DNA of 31,350 nt from DASPJR01 sp035628505 (GCA_035628505.1 DASPJR010000024.1:1-31350); one strand, 5' to 3'; positions 1 to 8,806 are shown, counted from the stretch's first letter. Program-made: numbers and translations. Notes: generated from the letters alone by a model not told the origin.

Positions 1-502
1 TGCGCATGAGCTTTTCGTACGTGGTCACCAGGCGCTTGCCTTTGGCAACAATGCTGATGGTGATGCGGCCCGGCCGGCCTTCTGCCGGATTGGCTGCGAG
101 CAGCACCAGGTCGCCTTCCTTCGTCAGTTCGCCCGAGTAGGTTTCCTTGGCCTTCGTTCCAGCGGCAGTGCCAGTGAAAGTGTAGGTGCCGGCCTTGTCG
201 CCAGGCTCAAAGCGGCCTGCGGTAAAGAATTTTCCATTGGGAGCGCTGAAGACGATGGCCATCCGGGAACCTTTGAAGTCATAGCCCCATTCGGATTCCT
301 CGCCCCAGGCATCCTTCACACCAGCGCCGCCGCGGCCTGCACCGACCCCCTTCCAGTCGCCAACGAACGCCTGAATCGGCGCCAGCGCCTTCTTGTCGGC
401 TTCACGCTTTTCATCCGTCGGCTTGGCGTCCGCAGCAGGGAGCACGTGCGTCCCCAGAAGCAGAAGGGAAAGAAGCAGTGTAGGAGCAAGGCGGTTACGC
501 AT
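1..502 (-). CDS. Secreted protein of unknown function, C-terminus cut by window edge
   Basis: The reading frame is open from an ATG at 502 down to base 1 with no stop, so about 167 N-terminal residues are visible and the rest lies outside the window. It begins with a clear Sec signal peptide (MRNRLAPTLLLSLLLLG, then a small-residue cleavage region near AAD). A charged linker follows, then a segment starting APIQAFVGDWKGVG, which looks like the opening strand of a lipocalin-like or DUF1579-like beta-barrel; that resemblance is only weak. GAGGA lies 7 bases before the ATG. The gene follows the subtilase on the same strand but a terminator hairpin separates them, so it probably has its own promoter. 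Function not recognised. Confidence 0.75.
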   Translation of the reverse strand, partial: MRNRLAPTLLLSLLLLGTHVLPAADAKPTDEKREADKKALAPIQAFVGDWKGVGAGRGGAGVKDAWGEESEWGYDFKGSRMAIVFSAPNGKFFTAGRFEPGDKAGTYTFTGTAAGTKAKETYSGELTKEGDLVLLAANPAEGRPGRITISIVAKGKRLVTTYEKLMR

Positions 503-616
503 GTGTGGATCCTCAAAATGTTGTTCCCGCAAAGCATTGGACTTCAAAAGAGAGGACGTTGCGGACAAGGCAATATTTGACGCTTTGTTGAACGGAATTC
601 AAGGTACTCAAAAAAG

Positions 617-644
617 AAACCGCCGGCATGAACGCCGGCGGTTT
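617..644 (-). terminator. Rho-independent terminator of the subtilase gene
   Basis: A perfect 11-bp stem (AAACCGCCGGC / GCCGGCGGTTT) with a 6-base loop is followed, on the minus strand, by CTTTTTT. It lies 24 bases past the subtilase stop codon and before the next minus-strand gene. Confidence 0.85.
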
Positions 645-668
645 TGAGGATGTCAGGAAAGACTCGGC

Positions 669-3600
669 TTAATCAATGACCGTAAATTTGTAGCGGCCGC
701 GATAGATTGATCCAAGCTTCGAGAGGTGTTCGATCGTGAAGGTGTGCACACCCTTCTCGATGGCCTGCCCGCTCATCCGCAGGTTGGCGATACGAGGTTT
801 CTTGCCTGCATTGCCTGAGACAACTGCAGACTTGAAGCGTTCGCGTTCGCCGAAGACCTTGGGTTTTGAAAGGTTGAACCGGTATTTGCCCTTCTTTACG
901 CTTAGCCGAACGGTTCCAAGGTCAACGATGTGATCGAGAATTTCGACCTGGAACGTGGCCTGCTGAGTGTGGAATGGACCATCGCTGAAGGTGACGGTCA
1001 CCGTATAGAATCCAGGCGCTCCGAACACGTGAGAGATGCTGGGGCCGCCGACGACGGTCGTGCCATCACCGAAATTCCAGATGTAACCCAGCGGATCGCC
1101 CGTGGGGTCGCTGACGCCTACAGTAAAGGTCGTCAGTTCGCCGGCACCGACCGTTTCGGGAGAACTGGCAACCGGAGAGGCTACTGCAGGCGCGGAGTTC
1201 GAGATGCCCCAGACGATCGAATCGATGTTGTTAGTCTCGACCAGTTCGCTGACGGTGTTGCTGGAATCAACGAAGAACCAGGCTCGGCCGCCGCGCGGCG
1301 CGTTCTGGTTGGGAAGGATGAACGACAGATCATTACTGGCGCCCGACGCCAGGCCGGCTGAATCCGTCACGGTCGTGGCAGTGTCGGCTGTGCCAGGTGA
1401 CGAGAACAGGCTCGAATAGAAGGAGGTCGAAAATGCGCCGGAATCCAGGTTGCCCTGGTTTTTAATCGTAACGGTGAACTGTGCATTCGTGCCGGGATTG
1501 GGCTCAACCTTGGTGATAGACGTAATCACCAGATCAACACCGCGCGTCAGGACACTGACGTTTTTGAAGTACCAGTTGTTGGCTTCGTCGGATTCAAGCA
1601 CGGCATACTTGGAATCGACGAACGCAGCCATCGTGTACACGCCGGGCTTTCCGTAAAACAGTCCCGCCACCGATATGTCTTTAAACGTGCCTGCTTTCAG
1701 ACCGCCTGAAACAACCTGGGTCTGATTAGCCTGGGTATCATCGGGGAGGGTGCTCGACTGATTCAGGAATACGGCGAGCGTGAAATCGCCCGCGTCGGTC
1801 TGGCCGTTGTTGTACACGCGGATCTTGCAGCTGAACGGCTCGTTGGCCAGCAGCGGCGGGTTATCAAAGAGAATGTCGGTGACAATCAGCTCGGCCTGCG
1901 TCGGCGGCGGAGGAGGCGGCGGAGGAGGAGGCGTAACCGGTCCGCCGGCGCTGGTGCCGTTGATCTTCAGGGACCAGCTCAAGAGAGTGCCAGTGTCACT
2001 GCTCGCTTCGTCGCTGACCGTCAACGTCCACGTGCCGTTCGGATTCTCGCCCCAGCAGGCAACACTGGTGAAGGTGAAATTCAGGTTTGTGCTGCCGTCA
2101 CCACTACGCCTGCCGATGTCTGAAATCGTACCGGAGGGCGAGCGCAGTTGGATGTGAAGGTCGCCGCGGTACTGGTGCTGAATATCAACGGTGAGCTCGA
2201 CCGTTTCAGTTTTGAAATCCGTGGGTCCGGAGACGTTGACCGTCCGCGAGATGCCGGTCAAGTTGTTGTCAGGAATTGGAGTGGTGACGGCTTCGAAACC
2301 GGTCAGCGGAGTGGCCAGTGCGGAAACAAGTGTCCAGGTCTGTGCCAGATTTGTGGCGGCTGTCGCATCAATTCGGCCAAAGCCATACTTGTGATTGAAG
2401 TGCTTGCCGGCGCCATTGTTGACCCAGCCAGTGTCACCAGGATCGTTCTTGGTGGCAGTCTCGACGAGAATATGACGTACGTCGCGCCAGGTCAGTTCCG
2501 GCCGCGCTTCCAGGATCAGCGCCACGATACCTGAAACCAGCGGAGTCGCCGATGAGGTGCCGCCGAAGCGATCGGTGTAATTGTTATTGCTTAGCGTTGC
2601 TTCGTTGTAGCCGTCGGTGCCGGTGCGATCGACTGTAACGATACCCTCGACACCGGTGGATAGATTTCCTGGGTCCGAGGGAGCATTGATCAGAACATTG
2701 GCGCCGCTTTCACTGTAGGTCGACTGCTGCCCGGCCTGGTTGCTGGCGGCGACAGCCGTGACATAAGGTGAATTGGCGTAGCCGTCGTAGTTCGAATCGT
2801 CCGACGATCCTCGACCATTACCGCCGGCCCAGAGATAGACGATTCCTTTGCCGCCGCGGCCGTTGGTCGTGCCGTCCTGCCAGGCTGCCTTCAACAGCGG
2901 ACCGGGAAGGCCTAGAGTCTGGCCATCATCGGACGGTCCCCACGAATTGCTGCTGACATGCACACGGTCACTTGCGTTGGCCGGAGTGGACTGATGCACC
3001 ATCGCTTGCGCTTCTTCGGCATCACTGGTCGAAAGTGAAATTAGCCGGATGCCCACGAGCCCGGCGTTGAAAGCCGCGCCAGTGACACCAACACTGTTAT
3101 TGCCTCTGGCTCCAGCAACACCCGCGCACGCTGTACCGTGGTCGTCGCCGACGCCCGGGGAAGGATCATTGTCACCAAAATTGATATCGATGTCGATAGC
3201 GGTACGAGCATTGGCGCTCAGGTCTTCGTGAGCCACTTCCAGACCGTCGTCGACGATCGCGATGTTGATGCCCGTTCCCGTGTAGTTGTCCCAAGCGGTG
3301 GTGATGTTCACATCGTTGCCAGCGACAGATCCGGCGATCTGCGTGCCGCCGCCGTTGTTTTTCAGATGCCACTGGTTGTTGAAGAAGGGATCGTTGGGAT
3401 TAAAGCGCTTGGACTGCTGCTGCTTGATCTCCGGAGTCGCCCATTCCAGTTTTTCTTTTTCGTAGAGCTGGTTGGCGGCCTCGAGCGCGGCCAGTGGCGA
3501 GTCGTTCAGGGCTTCGACAATATAAGTGTTCGGGCTGTAGGAAATCTTTTCGACGATCTTGAGATTGTATTGCTGCGCGAGTGTTTTAATGTCCTGCCCG

Positions 3601-4001
3601 TTTTTGACTTTCAGCGAAAGCTTGCGGGTCAATACACGCTCATCCTTCTTGCTCTTATTATGGAAGAGCACGGCATGTACCTTCTGCACGCCCTGCGTTG
3701 CAGCCAGATCACTGGCCTTCTTTTCAAGAGCGGCGCGATCGGCAACAGCGGGGAATTCGACACGCAGCGCGCTGTCTTTTCCCTGTACGCTCGAGCTCAC
3801 TTTCTGCCGCACGGCAGCCGCCGAATCGGCTCCTTCTACATGCACGACCAGTTGACTCAGGCCCAGTGAAACGGGAACCTTCTTATCGCCGCTCCAATAG
3901 TAAAGTTCCTCGCCATCCTGAGCAGCGGCGGATCCGGACGTCACAAGTCCGATGAGCGCGGACGCACAAAACAATAACGCAAGAGCACGCTTGTTAACCA
4001 T
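669..4001 (-). CDS. Secreted kexin-like S8 serine protease with P, CARDB and PKD domains
   Basis: An 1110-residue secreted endopeptidase. The ATG at 4001 is chosen because GAGGG lies about 12 bases upstream and a signal peptide follows (MVNKRALALLFCASALIG...AAAQ); the frame also extends upstream to a TTG. Residues 30-200 are a propeptide-like region. The catalytic domain starts at DPFFNNQWHLKNNG, typical of the proprotein-convertase/kexin branch. The triad is visible: D251 in IVDDG, H288 in DDHGTACAG and S483 in GGTSSATP. A P-domain covers about 584-680. A run of ten prolines separates it from two CARDB-like Ig modules (about 703-813 and 818-934), a PKD domain (about 947-1018, with WNFGDG) and a C-terminal module of about 90 residues. 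No PEP-CTERM or other sorting tail is seen. It probably degrades extracellular protein. Family assignment is firm; substrate unknown. Confidence 0.93.
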   Translation of the reverse strand: MVNKRALALLFCASALIGLVTSGSAAAQDGEELYYWSGDKKVPVSLGLSQLVVHVEGADSAAAVRQKVSSSVQGKDSALRVEFPAVADRAALEKKASDLAATQGVQKVHAVLFHNKSKKDERVLTRKLSLKVKNGQDIKTLAQQYNLKIVEKISYSPNTYIVEALNDSPLAALEAANQLYEKEKLEWATPEIKQQQSKRFNPNDPFFNNQWHLKNNGGGTQIAGSVAGNDVNITTAWDNYTGTGINIAIVDDGLEVAHEDLSANARTAIDIDINFGDNDPSPGVGDDHGTACAGVAGARGNNSVGVTGAAFNAGLVGIRLISLSTSDAEEAQAMVHQSTPANASDRVHVSSNSWGPSDDGQTLGLPGPLLKAAWQDGTTNGRGGKGIVYLWAGGNGRGSSDDSNYDGYANSPYVTAVAASNQAGQQSTYSESGANVLINAPSDPGNLSTGVEGIVTVDRTGTDGYNEATLSNNNYTDRFGGTSSATPLVSGIVALILEARPELTWRDVRHILVETATKNDPGDTGWVNNGAGKHFNHKYGFGRIDATAATNLAQTWTLVSALATPLTGFEAVTTPIPDNNLTGISRTVNVSGPTDFKTETVELTVDIQHQYRGDLHIQLRSPSGTISDIGRRSGDGSTNLNFTFTSVACWGENPNGTWTLTVSDEASSDTGTLLSWSLKINGTSAGGPVTPPPPPPPPPPTQAELIVTDILFDNPPLLANEPFSCKIRVYNNGQTDAGDFTLAVFLNQSSTLPDDTQANQTQVVSGGLKAGTFKDISVAGLFYGKPGVYTMAAFVDSKYAVLESDEANNWYFKNVSVLTRGVDLVITSITKVEPNPGTNAQFTVTIKNQGNLDSGAFSTSFYSSLFSSPGTADTATTVTDSAGLASGASNDLSFILPNQNAPRGGRAWFFVDSSNTVSELVETNNIDSIVWGISNSAPAVASPVASSPETVGAGELTTFTVGVSDPTGDPLGYIWNFGDGTTVVGGPSISHVFGAPGFYTVTVTFSDGPFHTQQATFQVEILDHIVDLGTVRLSVKKGKYRFNLSKPKVFGERERFKSAVVSGNAGKKPRIANLRMSGQAIEKGVHTFTIEHLSKLGSIYRGRYKFTVID

Positions 4002-4131
4002 TGCACAATATCCCTCTGAACAGGTTTTTAGGAGCCTGTAACCTTGTATCTGATTTTCCTTCCCACACAAGGTGGAATAGGTATCTTTTTACCCGCAGTT
4101 TACAACTGATCTGTCCGCTTATCTGTTCTGA

Positions 4132-4159
4132 CGTATACAGCGGCGTTCGGTTGCAACAA
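4132..4159 (-). promoter_or_regulatory. Possible promoter of the subtilase gene
   Basis: On the minus strand TTGTTG and TATACG are separated by 16 bases, about 130 bases before the subtilase ATG. The match is moderate only. The whole 4002-4397 gap otherwise holds the divergent promoter for the next gene and no further gene. Confidence 0.25.
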
Positions 4160-4210
4160 TTCTGATCACATGTGCGGAATTCTGCTTTGTTCTGGACTCC
4201 GCCGTCGCGC

Positions 4211-4239
4211 TTGACCTTTATTGATCTTGCGCGTATCTT
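4211..4239 (+). promoter_or_regulatory. Sigma70-type promoter of the CysE-TrpC fusion gene
   Basis: TTGACC and TATCTT are separated by 17 bases in the gap between two divergent genes, giving a leader of about 150 bases before the ATG at 4398. A small hairpin (AGTGCT/AGCACT with a GCAA loop, around 4271-4286) lies in that leader. Confidence 0.5.
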
Positions 4240-4397
4240 TTATTTTTCCTGGGAGTTACGTGACCATGGTTGCAGTGCTGCAAAGCACTCTCTTCGCTTA
4301 CCGCATGCGCCTCCTCGCGGCGCCCATGCGCGCCTGTCCGTGTTGTTGCCGTTCTTAAGCGGCCCAGACACGACACCGGACGAAGGGGAAAACAGCC

Positions 4398-5966
4398 ATG
4401 GTTTTTGAGCAGATTCTGCAGGTCATTCTTTTCTTTATCGCAACAATTCCAGCTTTACTGCTAGTTGTCGGATTGCTCGTCGCTTTGCTGCGGGGAATAA
4501 CCGACCCAGGCACGCTCAGCGCGATCCTTTCGGACTTGCGCGCCATTCGCGAGCGTGATCCGGCCGCCGAAGGCTGGATCGCGTGCCTCCTTTATCCGGG
4601 CTGGTGGGCGCTGGTAATTCACCGTCTGGTTGCTCATCCGCTCTACAAGTGGCGGCTGCGTACAGTGGCTCGCGTCTATAACTTTGTTTCTCGTTTTCTG
4701 ACCGGTACGGACATTCATCCGGGCGCGACATTCGGCAACCGGATTTTCATCGATCATGCCCACGGCGTCGTTATTGGCGAAACGGCGATTGTCGGAAACA
4801 ACGTCACGATGCTGCATCAGGTCACCCTGGGCGGAACGGGAAAACAGGGCGGCAAACGCCACCCAACAATCGAAGACGGCGTCTTGCTTGGGGTCGGCTG
4901 CAAGGTGCTCGGCAATTTCACCGTCGGACGCAATTCCAAAATCGGCGCCGGCTCCGTGGTGGTCCACGCTGTTCCACCCGACTCGACAGTCGTGGGCGTT
5001 CCAGGCAAAGTAGTGGCCTCGGGCGGCACGCGCATCCCCGCTCAGCAACTCGACCAGACCAGCCTTCCCGATCCGCTGGTGGAAAAGCTGCTGGAGGTTC
5101 AAGAAGAGCTGCGACGTTTCAAGGAAAAACATCGGCAGGAGAAATCCGGGGTGTCTGAGATGGCTGACGTGCTGGCAAAGATTGTCGACGATAAACACGA
5201 CGAGGTCGCCGCGACGAAGGCCGCCGTGCCGCTTGACCAGTTGCGGTCCAAGCAGACGCTGCGGACTCAGCCGCGCAGCTTTTACAACGCCTTGAAAGCG
5301 CCGGGACTCTCGCTCATAGCCGAGATAAAGAAGGCCAGCCCGTCGGGCGGACTGCTGCGCGAGAGTTTCAATCCAGCAGAGATCGCGAAGATCTACGAAG
5401 GCGCCAATGCGTCGGCGCTGTCGGTGCTGACCAACGAGAAATACTTTCAGGGCAGCGTCGATCACCTCGCTGCCGCGCGCAATGCCGTCAAGCTTCCCAT
5501 ACTGCGCAAGGAGTTCATCGTCGATGAATACCAGATCGTCGAAGCCGAACGTTACGGCGCTGATGCGGTCCTGCTGATTGTCGCGTGCCTGGATTCCTCA
5601 CAGTTGCGCGATTTCCGCGAAGCGGCCGAAGGCGAGGGACTCGACGCGCTGGTCGAAGTGCATGACGAAGCAGAACTCGAAGTGGCTCTGAAAAGCGGGG
5701 CGCGCATCGTCGGCATCAATAATCGAAACCTGAAGACGCTACGCACCGATTTAGATACGACCTTCCGCCTGGCTTCGAAGCTGCCGGTCAGCAGCCGCGG
5801 CGGGATTCTGCTGGTCAGCGAATCGGGAATCAGCAAAGTCGACGACACCCGGAGGCTGGTCGACGCCGGGATCGACGCAGTGCTTATCGGCGAAGCGTTC
5901 ATGCGCGCCAACGACATCGGCGCGAAAGTGCGCGAAGTCATGGGCGGCAACGACTACGCCATTTAG
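4398..5966 (+). CDS. Serine O-acetyltransferase / indole-3-glycerol-phosphate synthase fusion (CysE-TrpC)
   Basis: A single 522-residue frame joins two enzymes from different amino-acid pathways. Residues 5-32 are strongly hydrophobic (one membrane segment). Residues about 35-215 are a serine acetyltransferase, which makes O-acetylserine for cysteine. It shows left-handed beta-helix hexapeptides, the catalytic-His motif DHAHGVVIGET, and LHQVTLGGTGK. A charged, probably helical linker (about 222-254) follows. Residues about 255-520 are indole-3-glycerol-phosphate synthase of tryptophan synthesis: IAEIKKASPSGG, ILRKEFIVDEYQI, GINNRNLKT and LVSESGIS. GAAGGGG lies 8 bases before the ATG. Both halves look complete and keep their key motifs. 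An internal ribosome site could also yield free TrpC (see findings). Alternatives are a translationally coupled pair or a sequencing error that removed a stop; the linker reads smoothly, so I favour a true fusion. Confidence 0.92.
   Translation: MVFEQILQVILFFIATIPALLLVVGLLVALLRGITDPGTLSAILSDLRAIRERDPAAEGWIACLLYPGWWALVIHRLVAHPLYKWRLRTVARVYNFVSRFLTGTDIHPGATFGNRIFIDHAHGVVIGETAIVGNNVTMLHQVTLGGTGKQGGKRHPTIEDGVLLGVGCKVLGNFTVGRNSKIGAGSVVVHAVPPDSTVVGVPGKVVASGGTRIPAQQLDQTSLPDPLVEKLLEVQEELRRFKEKHRQEKSGVSEMADVLAKIVDDKHDEVAATKAAVPLDQLRSKQTLRTQPRSFYNALKAPGLSLIAEIKKASPSGGLLRESFNPAEIAKIYEGANASALSVLTNEKYFQGSVDHLAAARNAVKLPILRKEFIVDEYQIVEAERYGADAVLLIVACLDSSQLRDFREAAEGEGLDALVEVHDEAELEVALKSGARIVGINNRNLKTLRTDLDTTFRLASKLPVSSRGGILLVSESGISKVDDTRRLVDAGIDAVLIGEAFMRANDIGAKVREVMGGNDYAI
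5137..5153 (+). promoter_or_regulatory. Internal ribosome binding site and GTG before the TrpC half
   Basis: AGGAG (5137-5141) lies 9 bases before an in-frame GTG (codon 252) and 18 bases before an in-frame ATG (codon 255). TrpC homology begins immediately after. It could allow separate translation of the synthase half, or be a relic of an earlier two-gene arrangement. Confidence 0.4.
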
Positions 5967-6013
5967 AACTGAATAATGCATGATGCATGATTCATAAAAA
6001 GCAGGCAATGCAA

Positions 6014-7204
6014 ATGAATGTGAACGGACGGCTCCTTTATATTGATCCATTTTCCGGCGTCGCCGGCGATATGTTCATTGGCGCGCTGCTCGATCTGGGA
6101 CTGGATCAGGCGAAGCTGCATTACGAACTCGCCAAATTGCAGCTCAGCGGTTACCGGCTGAGCGCCAAATCGGTTATGCGCGGCGCCATGAGCGGCACGA
6201 AGTTCGACGTCGAAATCGACGCGAGCGTCAAAACGTACCGCAACTACTCCGACATCAAGAAGATCATCGCGGACTCTGCCCTTTCACAGCGTGTGAAAGA
6301 GCAGAGCCTGAACGCCTTCGCGGTACTCGCGCAGGCCGAAGCGCGGATTCACAATCTTCCACTTGAGCAGGTGCACTTCCATGAAGTCGGCGCGCTGGAC
6401 AGCATCGTCGACATGGTCGGGGCCTGCATCGGGCTTGAACTGCTTGGCGTCAATGAGGTTCATTGCGGACCTGTCGCGCTGGGCTCCGGCGGCTATGTCA
6501 AATGCGACCACGGGCTCGTGCCCGTGCCGGCACCGGCGACGCTTGAAATCATGAAGGACATTCCTCTGCGCAAGACCAGCATCGAGAAGGAACTGACGAC
6601 CCCGACCGGCGCGGCGCTGGTCAAAGCGCTGGTCAAGCAGTTCGGCCCGCTTCCGCCAATGCGCGTGGAAAAGATCGGCTACGGAGCCGGCACGCGGGTT
6701 GAGCAGCCCGTTCCGAACATTCTCCGTGTCGTACTCGGTACTGTTGAAGCCGCCGAATCTACAGGCGATAGCATTCTTGAGATCTCCGCGAATATCGATG
6801 ATGCCACGCCAGAAACGCTGGGGCATCTTTCTGATCTGCTGCTCAGCGCCGGCGTTCTGGACGTCTTTTTTACGCCAATCCAGATGAAAAAGTCCCGGCC
6901 CGCAGCGATGCTCAGCGTGCTGGCTGAAGAACATCAGCTCGATGTCATTGCCGATCTCATTTTCCGTGAATCAACCAGCTTCGGGCTGCGCTATCAGAAA
7001 CAGTCGCGCCTGAAACTCGCTCGCAAAAGTATTTCTGTCGAAACGCCTTTTGGCAGCGTGAAAGTCAAGCTTGGCGAATGGAAAGGCCAGCTCGTGAGCA
7101 TCCATCCCGAGTATGACGACTGCCGCGCGCGTGCCGCGGAAAAAGGCGTTGCCTTGCGTGAGGTCATCGACGCCGCCAAAGCGGCTGCGCGCGCCGCCCG
7201 GTGA
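6014..7204 (+). CDS. larC: Nickel insertion protein LarC (nickel-pincer nucleotide cyclometallase)
   Basis: A LarC/DUF111-family protein of 396 residues. LarC performs the CTP-dependent nickel insertion that completes the nickel-pincer nucleotide cofactor of lactate racemase LarA and related epimerases. Family motifs seen: YIDPFSGVAGDMF at the N-terminus, VHFHEVGALDSIVD, HGLVPVPAPAT and ELTTPTGAALV, and the C-terminal half through VSIHPEYDDCRA. The gene is one uninterrupted frame, whereas in Lactobacillus plantarum the two halves are joined by a ribosomal frameshift. Start: ATG at 6014 has AGG 8 bases upstream and gives a short N-terminus; in-frame ATGs at 5987 and 6008 are alternatives. It lies 47 bases after the fusion gene and may share its transcript. 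No larA, larB or larE is in the window, so the client enzyme is elsewhere. Confidence 0.9.
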   Translation: MNVNGRLLYIDPFSGVAGDMFIGALLDLGLDQAKLHYELAKLQLSGYRLSAKSVMRGAMSGTKFDVEIDASVKTYRNYSDIKKIIADSALSQRVKEQSLNAFAVLAQAEARIHNLPLEQVHFHEVGALDSIVDMVGACIGLELLGVNEVHCGPVALGSGGYVKCDHGLVPVPAPATLEIMKDIPLRKTSIEKELTTPTGAALVKALVKQFGPLPPMRVEKIGYGAGTRVEQPVPNILRVVLGTVEAAESTGDSILEISANIDDATPETLGHLSDLLLSAGVLDVFFTPIQMKKSRPAAMLSVLAEEHQLDVIADLIFRESTSFGLRYQKQSRLKLARKSISVETPFGSVKVKLGEWKGQLVSIHPEYDDCRARAAEKGVALREVIDAAKAAARAAR

Positions 7205-7720
7205 TTACTTCACAACTTTAACTGGCAGAATCTTAGTGGCATCGCCTGCTCGAACGGTGACGCTTGCGTCGTGCGCGCCGGCGGCTGCTTCGATGTGGAC
7301 CGTCGCTTCCGTGCCGTTCGCCGGGAACTCCGTGGCCGCACCGGTCAACGCCGAGCCTGGTGCAGGAATCACTTCGACTTTCAATGCTTTCATGTCGCCG
7401 CCGCTGCGGATCACCTTCACCTGGGCTTTACCGGGAGCCTTGATTTCGAGTGGCTCGCGTTCAAAGCGCAGGAGCAGTTCTTTTGTGGAGATGCCCGTGC
7501 TCACCGCCGCCTTTTTGATGTCCTCTTTAATCTTCCCCGTCAGTTCTGAGGTTTTATTTTTCAGATCGTAACCAGGAAGCACCGATGCCCCCGATGCGTC
7601 AGGCAGCGTCTCTGTGACCGACTCCGTTTCTGTGGGCGCGGCGACCTGTGATCCCTTGAAGAGAATGAAGGCGACGCCGCCAACGAGTAGAACAACGAGG
7701 ATGAGGATGGCTTTACCCAT
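7205..7720 (-). CDS. Small membrane-anchored protein of unknown function
   Basis: A 171-residue protein. Residues 3-22 (KAILILVVLLVGGVAFILF) form a membrane segment or uncleaved signal anchor. A Ser/Thr/Glu/Pro-rich stalk (about 25-60) follows, then a domain of about 100 residues with alternating hydrophobic residues (AQVKVI, LKVEVIPAPG, ATVHIEAAAG, ASVTVRAGD, LPVKVVK), which suggests an extracytoplasmic Ig-like beta-sandwich. GGGAG lies 9 bases before the ATG. Its TAA stop directly abuts the TGA of larC on the other strand, with no bases between. The gene follows the TPR-like gene but is separated from it by a terminator, so it is probably transcribed on its own. Family not recognised. Confidence 0.75.
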   Translation of the reverse strand: MGKAILILVVLLVGGVAFILFKGSQVAAPTETESVTETLPDASGASVLPGYDLKNKTSELTGKIKEDIKKAAVSTGISTKELLLRFEREPLEIKAPGKAQVKVIRSGGDMKALKVEVIPAPGSALTGAATEFPANGTEATVHIEAAAGAHDASVTVRAGDATKILPVKVVK

Positions 7721-7807
7721 AGTGAATCTCCCACGATGCCATGATTCACTTACCTCACGCCGCGCGCAAAAGCGAGCCGGGCAGGGGAGCAGCGTCTGAA
7801 GAGATGC

Positions 7808-7832
7808 AAAAACCGCCGGAACTTTCCGGCGG
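7808..7832 (-). terminator. Rho-independent terminator of the TPR-like gene
   Basis: CCGCCGGAA/TTCCGGCGG form a strong hairpin with a very short loop. On the minus strand it is followed by TTTTTGCATC. It lies about 32 bases past the stop of the gene ending at 7865. Confidence 0.85.
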
Positions 7833-7864
7833 ATTTCCCACTGGCAAGCGGTCGTAGACGCGGC

Positions 7865-8806
7865 TTACTTGAGTTCGGAGAGCAGCTTCTTGGCCTCTTC
7901 GGCGTGCTTGCTCTCCGGGAACTTTTCGATAACGAGCTGAAGCTTTTCGATCGCCTGCTTGGGCATGTTGTTCGAGACGAAATTCTTCGCGCTGGAGATG
8001 AGCACCGGCGCCTCACGGTCGGCGCGCGCATCGACTTCCGACTTGATCTTCTCACGCGTTTCGACGTTCTTGCTGAGTTCCTCGAGCTTGCGCTTTGCTT
8101 TCAGCGAGGGAACCGTGTTGTCGTAGCGCGGGTTTGCGGCAATGGCCTGGTAGAGCTTGACCGATTCCATCAGCTTGCCGTCGGCTTCAAAGCCTTCCGC
8201 CTGGGCGAGTTCAACGTAGCCGGAGACCTCGGGCTTGCTCTTGAGATTGACCAGCCGGCGCAGGGCCACCTCGCGGGTCTTGGTGAGGGCGAATTCGCGG
8301 TTGATGTAAGCGAGCTCTTCGACTTCCTTGACGTATTCGCGCTTCAGGTCGGCGTCGTCAGCGGCATTCAGGCGCTGCTTGGCCAGATCTTCCATCTCTA
8401 CCATTCGGCCGCGGGCTGTCTCCACGAACTGCTCCGCGCCGGGCACAGTTGCCATTGAAACGGAGTGGTACAGCGGAGCCGCCTCGCCGTAGAGCTTGTT
8501 CTTCCAGTTGTCTTCGGCCTTCGCGAACATTTCTTTAATTGAAGCCAGATTATCGAGCGTTTTCTGCTTAAAGTCGGCCATGTCTTTCTTGGCCTGCATC
8601 TTGGACTGAGCATCCTGTAGAGCTCTCTGCGCTGCTTTCTTCTGCTCAGGAGTCTGGGCGTTGTTCACCGCGTTCTGCAGTGCCGCATTGGTGCGGGCCT
8701 GCTTCAAACGCTCCTCATAGGCCTTGGCGGCATCCTCTTCCGCGCTGGCAAATCGTGCGCTGAACAGCGCCGCCACAAGAGCGAGCAACATCAATCCCAC
8801 GCGCAT
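7865..8806 (-). CDS. Periplasmic TPR-like, coiled-coil protein
   Basis: A 313-residue exported protein. The ATG at 8806 is chosen because GGAG lies 9 bases upstream and an ideal signal peptide follows (MRVGLMLLALVAALFSARFASA). The next 80 residues are Ala/Lys/Gln-rich and helical, probably coiled coil (EERLKQARTNAALQNAVNNA onward). The rest is helical repeats that resemble tetratricopeptide units, ending with AIEKLQLVIEKFPESKHAEE, the kind of TPR seen in BamD/YbgF-like outer-membrane assembly or cell-division helpers. The frame runs further upstream to 8998 but that part lacks a ribosome site and overlaps the end of lnt. Probably a periplasmic scaffold; no enzymatic motif is visible. Confidence 0.8.
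   Translation of the reverse strand: MRVGLMLLALVAALFSARFASAEEDAAKAYEERLKQARTNAALQNAVNNAQTPEQKKAAQRALQDAQSKMQAKKDMADFKQKTLDNLASIKEMFAKAEDNWKNKLYGEAAPLYHSVSMATVPGAEQFVETARGRMVEMEDLAKQRLNAADDADLKREYVKEVEELAYINREFALTKTREVALRRLVNLKSKPEVSGYVELAQAEGFEADGKLMESVKLYQAIAANPRYDNTVPSLKAKRKLEELSKNVETREKIKSEVDARADREAPVLISSAKNFVSNNMPKQAIEKLQLVIEKFPESKHAEEAKKLLSELK

Noticed and set aside
4461..5465. Open frame of 334 codons antisense to the CysE-TrpC fusion
   Set aside because: Shadow of two well-recognised enzyme domains, with no motif of its own.
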